Assembly: GCF_038070105.1 (NCBI RefSeq)
Contig: NZ_JBBPBZ010000004.1
Coordinates: 62,001 to 126,000, forward strand
Direction: 5' to 3'
DNA: 64,000 bases
Origin: Methylocystis sp. IM3
GTDB taxonomy: Bacteria; Pseudomonadota; Alphaproteobacteria; Rhizobiales; Beijerinckiaceae
The position numbers and the translations under genes are program-made. The notes under the pieces are model-generated. The model was given only the letters and a program-made list of their open reading frames with translations. It did not search any database and was not told the origin of the DNA. This document shows positions 9,423 to 18,421 of this stretch, in pieces. Within the stretch, counting starts at the first letter, position 1; each line of letters begins with the position of its first letter.

Positions 9423-12092
9423 AACGGCGCCAGATCGGCGAGACGTTCGGCGACAAGCGGCCCTTTCAGCTCGAAGTAGCTTTCCTTGGCGCCGCCCGGC
9501 AGTGCGAAGGCGAGATCGTTGAAAGCCTCCTGCGCGCCGGCGCCCGGCAGCAGATTGCCGGCGAGAATTTGGCGTCGCGCCGCGCCGACGAATGCGGCCA
9601 ACCGCTCCAGCACCTCAGCAGGATCGGATAGAGCGTGGAGGCCGCCGTCGCCTCCTTTCGGATAGAGGAGGCGGGCTTCGACGTCATTGACGCCCGGGAC
9701 CAGCGCCCGGACGGCGTAAGCGTAAAGACAGCGTTGCAGTTCGCCGCCGCCCTTCAACACGGGAGTCTTGTTCTTGCCCGGCGGCTTGCCGCTTTTGTAA
9801 TCGGTGACGCGAGCGCGAGCGCAGACGGCGGAAAGATCGAGACGGTCGATCGAGCCGCCGATAGCGACCCCCGTGCCGGGAATGACGATCGGCTGCAGCG
9901 GATCCCATGGAAGACGCGCCCGAGCGTCAGCGGAAAGCGCTTCCGCGCGCGGATCGCCGCCGAAGGGGATTTCGGCAAAGCTGCGCTGATCCGGCAGCGC
10001 CTCTTCGCGGAAGGTTAACGCCGCGAAGGCGAGCGCGCGGATGTCTTGCAGCTTCCTCCGCCACAGAACGGGCGGCGGCACAGGGCAGCGGCGCTCATAT
10101 TGCGCGGCCACTTCGACGAGGGCGGAATCGAGGCCCGCAGCGATCGCCGCCGCATCGGCCGTCCCGAAGCCGCCTGAGAGATTCGATTCCAGACGGTTGA
10201 CTGTCGCTTCGAGCACGGCATGAAGGAGATTTCCGAAGGCGAGCGGATCAAGAACTAGAGGCTCCTCGCTCTCCTGCGGCTCCTCCCAGCGGAAGCCGTA
10301 GATCCAGAGATAGCTAAGCGGATCGCGCAGCAGTTTGGCGAGCGAGGTCGCCGACTGCCGCCGACCGAGGGCCGCCTCGACGAGCGGATGATTGGCTCTG
10401 ATGAGGCCGTCGTGCGCTGTGAGCCGCTCCGTGTGCCAGTCAATCCAGCAAGCGAGCGCTGATTGCGCCGCCGGCAATGCCTCGAATTCAGAAGGGCGAG
10501 CGAACAGCCGGTCGGACCAACCCGCCGCATGTTGCGGGAGGCGCGCGCGCTGGCGATAGACTCGCGGCAGTTTCGGATAGAGCGGCGAGACGCCATTGGT
10601 GCGGCCCTGGGCGTCCCGCCGCCCATATGAGCAAATCACTTGCCGGCCCGTCGTTTTGATAACGGTGTCAAAATCGCGCCGATCCGCCTCGTGAACCGGC
10701 AGCGGATCGAGGAGATCGGCGGGAACGATGTGGTTTGGGAGCAGCGGGTCTTCCGCTTGGCGGCGCGGCCAGGCGCGCGAGGTGAGGCCAATGAGGCGGA
10801 CAAAGGAGCGCGGTTCGGCGGCAAGCGCCGCGGCCGGCGCCCAAATGATGGAAGCCTGTGGCGAGAACCCGTCATGCAGGCGCAGCGTGGCGAGCGTCAC
10901 GTCCAACGCCTCGGACGGCCCCTCGATCAGGGCCTTGTGCCAGATTGCGAGGCTGCGGCCGCAAAGAAGGCGCTCGCCGATCTCGGCGGCTTGCTTCAGC
11001 CCCAACGCCAAGACGTCGACTACCTCGCAGAGAAGCGCCGCGGCCGGCGCGGGGAGGGCTTCCGAGGGAACAGAGAGAATTTCGCGCCAGCTCGCCGCAG
11101 CGAGCAAGGGCGCATCCTGAGGCAGCGCCCGCTGCCAATCCCGCGGCACGATTTCGTAAGCGGGGTTTTGCCGACGTAGCAGGGCCATGAGGCGGTTCAT
11201 GCGGGCATGGCTCAATCCGCGGAGCAGCAGCTCGGCGAGCGCCGCCGTGAGCTGCCCGTCTGGCAGTGGTGAGCGCCTTGCGGCCATGTACGAAATGCAG
11301 GTCGAGCCCGCCCATATCGCTGAAGGCCAAAAAATAATCGTCCCATTCCTCAGGCGAGGCCGCTGCAATCGCGATCTCCTCGGGGCGCGCCACGCCTGCT
11401 GCGAGCAATGATCGCGCCCAGCGCATGGCTTCGAGCGCCTCATGCCGCGGGCTTGCGCAAGACTCACATTGGATTTCAGGCGCGCTTGCCGGCGCCTCAA
11501 CGACCGGGATGCCGAGGTCACGAACCCAGGAGGGGACGTGACGCGGGCCTGTGATCCAGCGCACCTCCATCACGTCAGACAAGGCGGCCAGCAAAGGTCG
11601 CCAGACCGGAGACATTTCGGTGCGGCCGTTCACCGAAATGCGCCCGAAAAGCGCCCTGGCGTGGCAAAGGCGCGAGGGCGCCGTGGCGACGAGATCGCCA
11701 GGCCGGCGCATCGAGGCGGGCAAATGACGCAGCGCCTCGGCCTCGAGGCGGCTGATCGCGTTCAACCGCGACCGAGCCATGGGCGCGGCCCTCGCAGTAA
11801 TTTGGGCAAGATCGAGATTCGCCAACCACGCCTTGCTCAGCGTCTGGGCGGCGGCGCGCGAAAAGCCGGGAAGGCCCTTGATGCTGTCGAGCTCACCGAG
11901 GTCGGCGGCTTTGGCCTCGGCGATCGCGGCCTTCAACGAATCCGAGTCGATGGGCTGCAAAAATCCACCGGCCAGTCGCGCGGCCAAATGCTCGATGGAC
12001 AGCGCCTGCAGGCCGTGACGCCGTTCGGCCGCGGCCCGCGCTCGGGCCTCCGACCATGCGAGGCGTGAATGGATAATGATCGTCTCGCGCAT
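9407..12092 (-). pseudogene. addB: AddB-like PD-(D/E)XK nuclease subunit, frameshifted
   Basis: Two frames join into one ~890-aa protein. The N-terminal part runs from the ATG at 12092 (METIIIHS-like start, region with LHFVHGRKALT) and the C-terminal part continues in another frame from PDGQLTAALAELLL. One base is lost or gained between about 11257 and 11276. The C-terminal part carries the nuclease core GSIDRLDL...VTDYKSG near 9800-9860. AddB is the partner of AddA in end resection. The otherwise perfect preservation on both sides of the break means either a very recent mutation or a sequencing error. Confidence 0.75.
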
Positions 12093-13098
12093 GGGGTCCC
12101 GGCAGCCAATAAGGCGGTGAATTTCCCAAGTATCACGCCGAACGACAAGGGCGAAGGCTCGCCTTGGCAAGTTCCCCCAAAATCCTTGCGCTCGGCTTTC
12201 GCCACCACGCGTCTACTCGGTCAGGCAGAAACCATGGCGCGCATCCGCGACGGCGGGCCTTTTGCCGACGCCCCTCTGCGCTCCGCCGGGTCGTTAATGC
12301 TTCAAGCCGCTGCTCGACCTCACCTTTTCTCGAGCCGGAAGATGGGGCCGTCCGCAACGCACCGTGCGACAAGGATCAGTGGGCTGTTAACCTGCCGCCG
12401 AAGGTCAGCCGGAAGGGGATCTTCGCGAAGGAGACGGCGGGGAAGAAACGCAAGTGACAAGGATTGATCCACCTCAAGCGATCGCTCCGCCTGCTACTTG
12501 CCATGTTCAGCTTCTCTGCGCCGCGCGATCAGGGGCTCTAATTCAAACAAAGAGACAAGCCAAGGCAGAGTTCTACCCCGCGCTGCTGATACGCCTTCAG
12601 CGGCCCGTCGTATCTCTGAGTCACTCACCTCGACGAGCGGTTCGATGCTCCGCGGGTGCAGCAATAACGTCGATTGAATAGAGCGACGTCGTCGCATCAG
12701 CGATGCAAATGTCGTCGTTCGGTTTTATGGGTGGGGGGTGGATCCCCTCTGGCGCCCGCAGGCTGCATGGCGGAGGAACTAACAAGCCGAAGGGCAAGTC
12801 TTTGCGATCGAGCGGCGCTAACTTAGCGTCTCTCCGGGAAGACGGATCTCCGATGGAAAGGGCGGCAACCGTCCATAGGTTGTCGCCGCTGTTAGCTGCC
12901 GCAGCGACTTCGTCCATCTTGTTGAGAAGATTATCTGCATTAGGTTTGAAGAGCCCGCTGCAAGGGGGCTTCCAGCATTATAGGACGCTGGTGGCTCTGA
13001 AACGCGCGAGATTGCACGGCGATTTTACTGCAATCGCGTGACTGCTTGGCGAAAATGCTGTAGTGAACGTCACGTCCATTCAAATACTGGGGTGCACA
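12093..13098. other. Long gene-poor stretch with weak ORFs
   Basis: About 1 kb without a convincing gene. A minus-strand frame at 12621-12917 (98 aa) and its plus-strand opposite at 12703-13041 are both open, and neither has a recognisable domain. A plus-strand frame ending at 12457 finishes with a Lys-rich KETAGKKRK tail and could be a remnant. I would not annotate any of them as genes. Confidence 0.35.
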
Positions 13099-13452
13099 AT
13101 GGCAAGAAGAACGACTGTGAAGAAGACCGCGCGCAAAGGCGCCACGAAGAAAGCCGCTCGCAAAGGCCCGACGAAGAAAATCGCTCGGAAGGTCACTGCG
13201 AAGGCTGCTGTCAAAAAAGCCACGCATAAAGCGCCGGCCAAGAAGCGGACTCGGAACCCCCTCGCAACGGCGACCGCCGCCCATCAGGTGACCGAAAAGA
13301 AGCTCGCTGTCGCCAAAAAGGCTTATGATCGCGCTGTCGTCGCCGAGGCGCGCGCGGCCGAGAAACTCAAGAAAGTAAACGAGAAGATTGCGCAAAAGGG
13401 CGGAAAGCGGCTGCCTTCGCCGGCGGCTGATAATTCTTGGGCCGAGGCGTAA
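13099..13452 (+). CDS. Histone H1-like lysine-rich DNA-binding protein
   Basis: 117 aa from the ATG at 13099, chosen because the repeats begin there (MARRTTVKKTARKGATKK). Residues 1-52 are Lys/Ala/Arg/Thr repeats of the KKAARKGP type seen in bacterial H1-like (HC1/AlgP-like) proteins, which bind DNA without sequence specificity. Residues 60-105 form a predicted amphipathic or coiled helix (EKKLAVAKKAYDRAVVAEARAAEKL). It is likely a nucleoid-associated protein; partner and regulation are unknown. Confidence 0.65.
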   Translation: MARRTTVKKTARKGATKKAARKGPTKKIARKVTAKAAVKKATHKAPAKKRTRNPLATATAAHQVTEKKLAVAKKAYDRAVVAEARAAEKLKKVNEKIAQKGGKRLPSPAADNSWAEA

Positions 13453-14031
13453 GGCCAAATGCGACTTCTGCCAAACTGATTTCAGAGCCCGCCGAGAGGT
13501 GGGCTTTCAATTATTCCAGCCCCGAGACTTGGAGCAGAATGCCACCGGCAGATCGCGCCGCAACCAGGTCGGAGCAAAGCAAAGAACGCTTCCAGACCTT
13601 CTTGGGGTCGCGAGGAAGGCCCGAAGTGCAAGCTTAGGGCAGGGGGAAGCAGTCGGTGGGAATCGTTGCGAAAGCGAGCCGCTTGTGGCGACGTCGCTGC
13701 TCTTTCAGGCTGGCACGCGGTCGCTCTCGAAAAGCAGGCGACGCAGGAACGATCTCCTCTTTCGCGCCGTCTTTAGCCGGATCGCGGATCCTCCGAAGCG
13801 AGCGACCACCGGCAGCGCAGCGGAACACCGGCGTGGCTCGTAGTCGGAGAGCTGGTGTTAGACGAATTGTGCGCGGGCTCTCGATCCTTTTCGTGGGGGA
13901 CACGTGCGACGATGTGCGGCGCGGAAATCGGCCATGATCTCTGTTGAGGCCAGCGCGATCGGCTTCTGGGAACGTGTTCGCGGTGACCTCGTCTCGTCAA
14001 GACTGGACTCGTAAACGATCCGGAGGACGAC
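13453..14031. other. Intergenic, nothing assigned
   Basis: About 580 bases with several overlapping Arg-rich open frames typical of high-GC non-coding sequence. The only clear signal is the CGGAGGACGAC ribosome-binding site at its right end, serving the gene at 14032. Confidence 0.4.
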
Positions 14032-14241
14032 ATGAGCTCGGGCATTTTTACCCTGTTCTTCGCTTCATTTGAGTCTCAGCGTGGAACGGATCGCATTGTC
14101 AAAGACGTTTATCCGCATTCTGCAATCACAACTGGTCCCTTGAGCGACCGCCTCGGGCGCAAGGGCCTGATCGTCGCCGCGTCGACTGACACCCATCTGG
14201 CGTCGGGCTTCCGAGCGGTTGTCCCCTGGACCGAAGAATAG
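14032..14241 (+). CDS. Small hypothetical protein
   Basis: 69 aa. The ATG follows a near-consensus GGAGGACGAC site, which is the main support. The sequence SSGIFTLFFASFESQRGTDR, then GPLSDRLGRKGLIVAAST, is not low-complexity and looks like coding sequence. There is no signal peptide or membrane segment, and no family is recognised. A shadow minus-strand frame (14109-14306) is also open, and I prefer the plus strand because of the ribosome-binding site. Confidence 0.45.
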   Translation: MSSGIFTLFFASFESQRGTDRIVKDVYPHSAITTGPLSDRLGRKGLIVAASTDTHLASGFRAVVPWTEE

Positions 14242-14455
14242 ACGATCTCATACGCTCGGCCGGCTTCGAACTGACGCTCAAAAAACCGGGGGCCCCACAT
14301 CTTCACATATATATGAAGGGCGCGTCCGGCCCGGTGATGCCGCGGCGTTTTCGCGAAGACGGGCGCAGCCCCCGCCCGCGGAATTTAGCCAGGCGGCCAC
14401 TCAAATCCGCGATATCATTGCAGAAAAATACAAAGAGCTCCGACTCCCATCGGGA

Positions 14456-14893
14456 CTATTTCCAGGCGATAGTACTTCTCTTTGAATTTGCCGCCTTCCC
14501 AGCGTCCAACATGTCCAGCACGGGACAGAGAGGCGCCAGCTCGCCGGAGCAACTGGCGACCGTCAGGGCGAGGATGCGTTCGAGCTTCGCAAGATCCGCG
14601 AGCTTCGCCCGCACCTCATCAAGATGCGCCTGCGCAATCGCCTGCACCTCGGCGCAGGACCCGCCCGCCGGCGCGGCGAGAGCCAGCAGGGCGCGGATGT
14701 CCTCGATGCCAAAGCCCAGCTCGCGGGCGCGGCGGATGAAGGCCAGCCTGCGGACATGCGCTTCCTCATAGGCACGATGACCGCTGTTCGTGCGCGCCGG
14801 TTTCGGCATCAGCCCGATGCGCTCGTAATAGCGCACGGTCTCCAGATTGACGCCCGCTGCGGTGGCAAGTTTTCCGATGGTCAACGCCTGCAT
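14456..14893 (-). CDS. merR: MerR-family metal-responsive regulator (copy 1)
   Basis: 145 aa. It has an N-terminal MerR winged helix (LTIGKLATAAGVNLETVRYYER at residues 4-24) and a dimerisation helix, then cysteines C80, C115 and C123. These sit where MerR of Tn501 has its three Hg(II) ligands, though C115-C123 are separated by seven residues rather than eight. It is divergent from a MerT-like gene, with a MerR-type promoter in between. It most likely activates that operon on binding a thiophilic metal. A paralog is at 56999-57406, sharing most of the sequence. Confidence 0.85.
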   Translation of the reverse strand: MQALTIGKLATAAGVNLETVRYYERIGLMPKPARTNSGHRAYEEAHVRRLAFIRRARELGFGIEDIRALLALAAPAGGSCAEVQAIAQAHLDEVRAKLADLAKLERILALTVASCSGELAPLCPVLDMLDAGKAANSKRSTIAWK

Positions 14894-14912
14894 GATCGCG
14901 AGAGATTTCCTC

Positions 14913-14944
14913 TTGCACCCGTGGCGACTACGGGGTGCAGGATA
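14913..14944 (+). promoter_or_regulatory. MerR-type promoter/operator (copy 1)
   Basis: The -35 is TTGCAC at 14913-14918 and the -10 is AGGATA at 14939-14944, separated by 20 bp (19 if CAGGAT is used). This is the over-long spacer typical of MerR-activated promoters. Between them lies an imperfect dyad, ACCCGTGG / CTACGGGG, with a 3-base centre. The same arrangement occurs at the second copy. Confidence 0.7.
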
Positions 14945-14970
14945 CGCCAGCCGTGGAGGAAGAGCGAGCC

Positions 14971-15396
14971 ATGACGATTAAGGATGCGATCCAGGAGACA
15001 ACGCCCCCGGCGCCCTCGACCATGTTTGCGACGCCGCAGTGGCTTGCTGTAACGGGAATCGCAGGAGGGCTCCTTGCGGTTGTCGCCTCTTCATGTTGCG
15101 TCATCCCGCTTGGTCTCGCCGCGCTTGGCGCCGGCGTGGGAATCGTGGGCAGCCTCGCTTTCCTCTCCGATTGGCGCCTCCACTTCCTCGCTCTCAGCCT
15201 CGCCGGCGTCATAGGAAGTTGGGTGACATGGCGGCGCAGACAAGCGACCGCTTGTGTTTCGGCGTTGAGCTGCGCGGCGGCGAGCCGTTCGCGCGGGACC
15301 TTGGCCCTTCTGATATGCGCTTCCATGGTGGTGACTACGGCGGCAGGCTGGGGCTATATCGAGCCGGTTTTGCTCAAGCTGACGCGCGGCCGCTGA
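14971..15396 (+). CDS. merT: MerT-like inner-membrane metal transport protein (copy 1)
   Basis: 141 aa from the ATG at 14971. It has three hydrophobic segments. The first carries the MerT vicinal cysteine pair in SSCCVIPLGLAALGAG (C42-C43). A second pair, C-x5-C (CVSALSC), lies in the loop, at the spacing of MerT's cytoplasmic pair. MerT hands Hg(II) to the cytoplasm for MerA, but no merA or merP is present, so the substrate and outcome here are open. The stop overlaps the ATG of the next gene (TGATG), indicating translational coupling. Confidence 0.8.
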   Translation: MTIKDAIQETTPPAPSTMFATPQWLAVTGIAGGLLAVVASSCCVIPLGLAALGAGVGIVGSLAFLSDWRLHFLALSLAGVIGSWVTWRRRQATACVSALSCAAASRSRGTLALLICASMVVTTAAGWGYIEPVLLKLTRGR

Positions 15397-15578
15397 TGCG
15401 ATTGCTCTCCACGCTCACCTGTCCGTTCTGCGGCCATCGATCGATCGAGACGATGCCCACGGACGCCTGCCAATTTTTTTACCTGTGCAAAGGTTGTGGC
15501 GCCATCCTCAGGCCCGAAGCTGGAGATTGTTGCGTCTTTTGCTCCTACGGGGACGTGTCAAGAATCAAGACAGCATAG
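15396..15578 (+). CDS. GDCCVxC domain-containing small Cys-rich protein (copy 1)
   Basis: 60 aa, translationally coupled to merT. It has two metal- or thiol-type Cys motifs: CPFCG near residue 9, CKGCG near 31, and the family signature GDCCVFCSYG. The family is known in databases as GDCCVxC (seleno)proteins, some members having selenocysteine in the motif; its biochemical role is not established. Being cotranscribed with MerT, it probably receives or sequesters the incoming metal in place of MerA (inference). Confidence 0.75.
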   Translation: MRLLSTLTCPFCGHRSIETMPTDACQFFYLCKGCGAILRPEAGDCCVFCSYGDVSRIKTA

Positions 15579-15825
15579 GCGAACTGCCCCTTGTTGTTGG
15601 GGAGACGAGAACATAACCAGTTAATGACCAGACTGCGCAAAATCCGAACCGAACCGGCTATCCGCGTCTCTGCGAAGACAGCGCAGATTGTGTTGTCGCC
15701 CAGTCCGGGGCCGAGATCGGATCCAAAAAACTCCCGGACTTTTTTAGGATTGACCCGCCTCTCCGTCTGGCGCTGTTGGGGTTCGCGGAAGGCCGCAGGG
15801 AAGGGACATTCGGACGGCACTCTCC

Positions 15826-17948
15826 GTGCCTATAGAATCCATAGGGTGTCGTGTCGTCAGCCTCCCGCGGACCGCCTTGGGCGCGCGCTTCGGGCAAATT
15901 CTCCCGGCTGAGGGCCACCTCCTCCGGTTAGCCGAACCCGAAGAAGTCAACGCAGCGTGGAAGGCGTGGTCCTGCATCGTCCTCAAGCCGCAGGGGCTTT
16001 ATCCGACCCGACCGGCCACGGGGGCAACAAAGCGACAAAGCTGAAAGCGATTGCAGCAGCGCTCAAGGGTTGTGACGACGTCATTTTGGCCACCGACTGT
16101 GACCGCGAAGGCCAGTTGATCGGTCAAGAAATCCTCGAACATTTCGGCTATCGCGGACGAGTTCGAAGAGCCTTGTTCACGGCGCAAGATCCGAAAACGC
16201 TGCAGCAAGCCTTCGCTCGGTTAAAGTCGAACGCAGAGATGCGCCCGCTCTATGAAGCTGCGGTGGCCCGCCAGCAGGCGGATCAGATCTTCAATCTTTC
16301 ACTCACCCGCACTGCGACGAAGACTTTAGTCCCGCCAGGGGCGCGCGGGGTGATCGGGATCGGTCGAGTCAAGACGCCGACGCTGGCGATTGTCTGTCTG
16401 CGCGAACTGGAGATCCTGAACTTCCGGCCCGAAGACTATTTTGAAATTGTCGTCGTGGCGACCGTGGTCAACGGCGAGTTTTTAATGCGCCACGCGCCTT
16501 CCGCGAAAATGCGCATCAAGGATCGCGGCCAAGCCGAAGCGATCACGAATGCTGCGCAGGGGTATCGATGTCCGCTTAGTGTTTCGGTCGAAGAGAAGCG
16601 ACAGGCGCCGCCTCGACTTTTCGACCTGCCGTCCCTGCAGAAGACCTGCGGCTCGCGTTGAGGCTGGACTGCGGATAAAACGCTCGCTGTCGCGCAAAAG
16701 CTCTATGATGGCGAAGGTAAGCGCGCAGAAGCTCGTCACCTGAACGAAAACCAGATTGGTGACACATCGGCGATCGTCGCCGCACTCACTCGCTTACGTG
16801 GCTTTGCTCAACTGGAAATCGCTTCGCCGGTGATTCGTCGCGGGAAATCTGGCCATTTCTGCGACAAGGCGCTCGAAGGCGTTTCTCACCATGTCGTCGT
16901 GCCCAATATCAATGTTCTTGATGATTTGGAAGCTCGCCTAGCGCGCCTGACTGACGACGAAAAGCGGTTGTTTGCTTTGATTTGCCGCTCCTACTGAGCG
17001 GCTATAATGCCGGATTATGAATATCGGCAGACTGTCGTCACCATGTTGGTTCCTTTGCCAAGCGGGGCCGCGGCAGAGTTTCGGGCTGTTGGCCGAGTTC
17101 CTCTACGCGTCGGGTGGAAAGCGGTCTATCAGGCGAGCCAGTCAGAAACGGAACCAGAGACAGAGCAGACGCTGCCGCCCCTCGATGACGGTGATGCGGC
17201 AATCCTGTCGGAACCTAGGGTGGAGGCGAAAAGGACCCAACCTCCGCCGCGTTACAACGAAGGCACGCTTGTGGACGCCATGCAAAATGCATGGCGTTTT
17301 ATCGACGACCCGTCCTTGCGTGACCGGCTCAAAGAAGCCAAGGGCATCGGCACCCCCGCTACTCGAGCGGAAATTATCAAGGGCCTGAAGCGTCAGAACC
17401 TTGTAACCGCGGAAGGCAAACTGGTGTTGCCAACCAGTGCGGGACTACAGTTGTTCGAGCTTTTGCGGGGTTCAGCTCCTGCGCTTGTCGATCCTGGCAC
17501 AACGGCCTTATGGGAGATGCGTCTCGGCGAGATTGTCACCGGGAAGACAGACTTTCGCGTGGTGATCGACGGCATCGCGGCCGCCGCGAATGACTTCATC
17601 GAGGCGTTGCAGAAGCAACCGATCGAAACGGCGGATTTGATAAGTTCGACGCAGGCGCGTCGAGGCCCGCGACGCCGTCGCGGATCGAATAGCCGCGAGC
17701 GCGGCACAAAAGACCTCAGGCAGCTTCTGAAATCTCGTCGGTCGAAAAACAATCGAGCATCGACGGAGGAGCGCCCCGCCTCAGTCGACAGCAATCCAGC
17801 CGTGGGAACTCGACACCGGAAGGCGCCTACCGCGAAAATGGTGGCCTACGCGCAGACACTTGCACGCAGCAAGAAGGCGGCCTTGCCGGACGGCTATCAG
17901 CACGATTTTGATGCGTGCAGGCGCTTTCTCGATGAGCATACAAAATGA
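15826..17948 (+). pseudogene. topB: DNA topoisomerase III (TopB), decayed
   Basis: Successive pieces follow a type IA topoisomerase. Segment one (FGQILPAEGHLLRLAEPEE) ends in a frameshift at a G5 run (16020-16024). Segment two contains the TOPRIM DCDREGQLIG motif. In-frame TGA codons fall at 16659-16661 (where relatives have Trp) and 16995-16997. The catalytic ITYPR stretch expected after LYDGEG is missing, which removes the active-site Tyr. The true N-terminus is also absent. The C-terminal 17007-17948 part is intact to its stop. Plasmids and ICEs of Rhizobiales often carry such a topB. Confidence 0.85.
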
Positions 17949-18098
17949 CACACCGCAACTACGCGGGAGGTCCTTTGGAAGCGCACGCCACTGGCAGCCT
18001 GTCGGTAGAACAAAGCTCGGTTATTGGAGAGGTCGATAAGTAACCCGACCTCCCCAATAACCGGAAGGCAGGGCTCAGGATTTTGGAGTTCGTAGATC

Positions 18099-18401
18099 TT
18101 AGCCGGAAGTCTTTTTAAGATTTGACAAGTAGGCTGTGGCTCTGGCAATCGTCGTAGCTGCGTGCTTTTCGAGCATCTGCAAAGATCCGCCGATCTTGTT
18201 CGCGTAGCGCGGTATTTCTTGGAATGTTTTTTCCGTAGGAGTAAATGACCTGAGCGTCTCAAAGAGTTTTGATGAATAGCCAACGAGCTGGGACTGAAAT
18301 TTGCCTGATTTCAAATTAGCCGTCGCCGCTTCAAGCGACGCTCCGGCAAATTCCAAGGATGCGCTGATATATTTGCCTATCTCGATGACGACGGGCGTCA
18401 T
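18099..18401 (-). CDS. Hypothetical helical protein, second gene of an IS-split operon
   Basis: 100 aa, predicted mostly helical (FAGASLEAATANLKSGKFQS, then LQMLEKHAATTIARATAYLS). The amphipathic pattern is faintly phasin-like, though I do not recognise a family. Its ATG lies 20 bases from the left end of the IS1380 element. If the element is removed, the stop of the upstream truncated gene overlaps this ATG as ATGA, so it was probably translationally coupled to that gene before the insertion. Confidence 0.5.
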   Translation of the reverse strand: MTPVVIEIGKYISASLEFAGASLEAATANLKSGKFQSQLVGYSSKLFETLRSFTPTEKTFQEIPRYANKIGGSLQMLEKHAATTIARATAYLSNLKKTSG

Positions 18402-18421
18402 TTTCCCATAGGTTTCCTCTG

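Noticed and set aside
12621..13041. Overlapping ORFs on both strands before the H1-like gene
   Set aside because: Neither has a family match or a ribosome-binding site, so no gene is claimed.
13120..13260. Tandem repeat in the H1-like gene
   Set aside because: The repetition is the low-complexity Lys/Ala coding pattern of the protein and not a separate DNA element.
15500..15578. Selenocysteine in GDCCVxC proteins
   Set aside because: Both copies have ordinary Cys codons in the motif, with no TGA.
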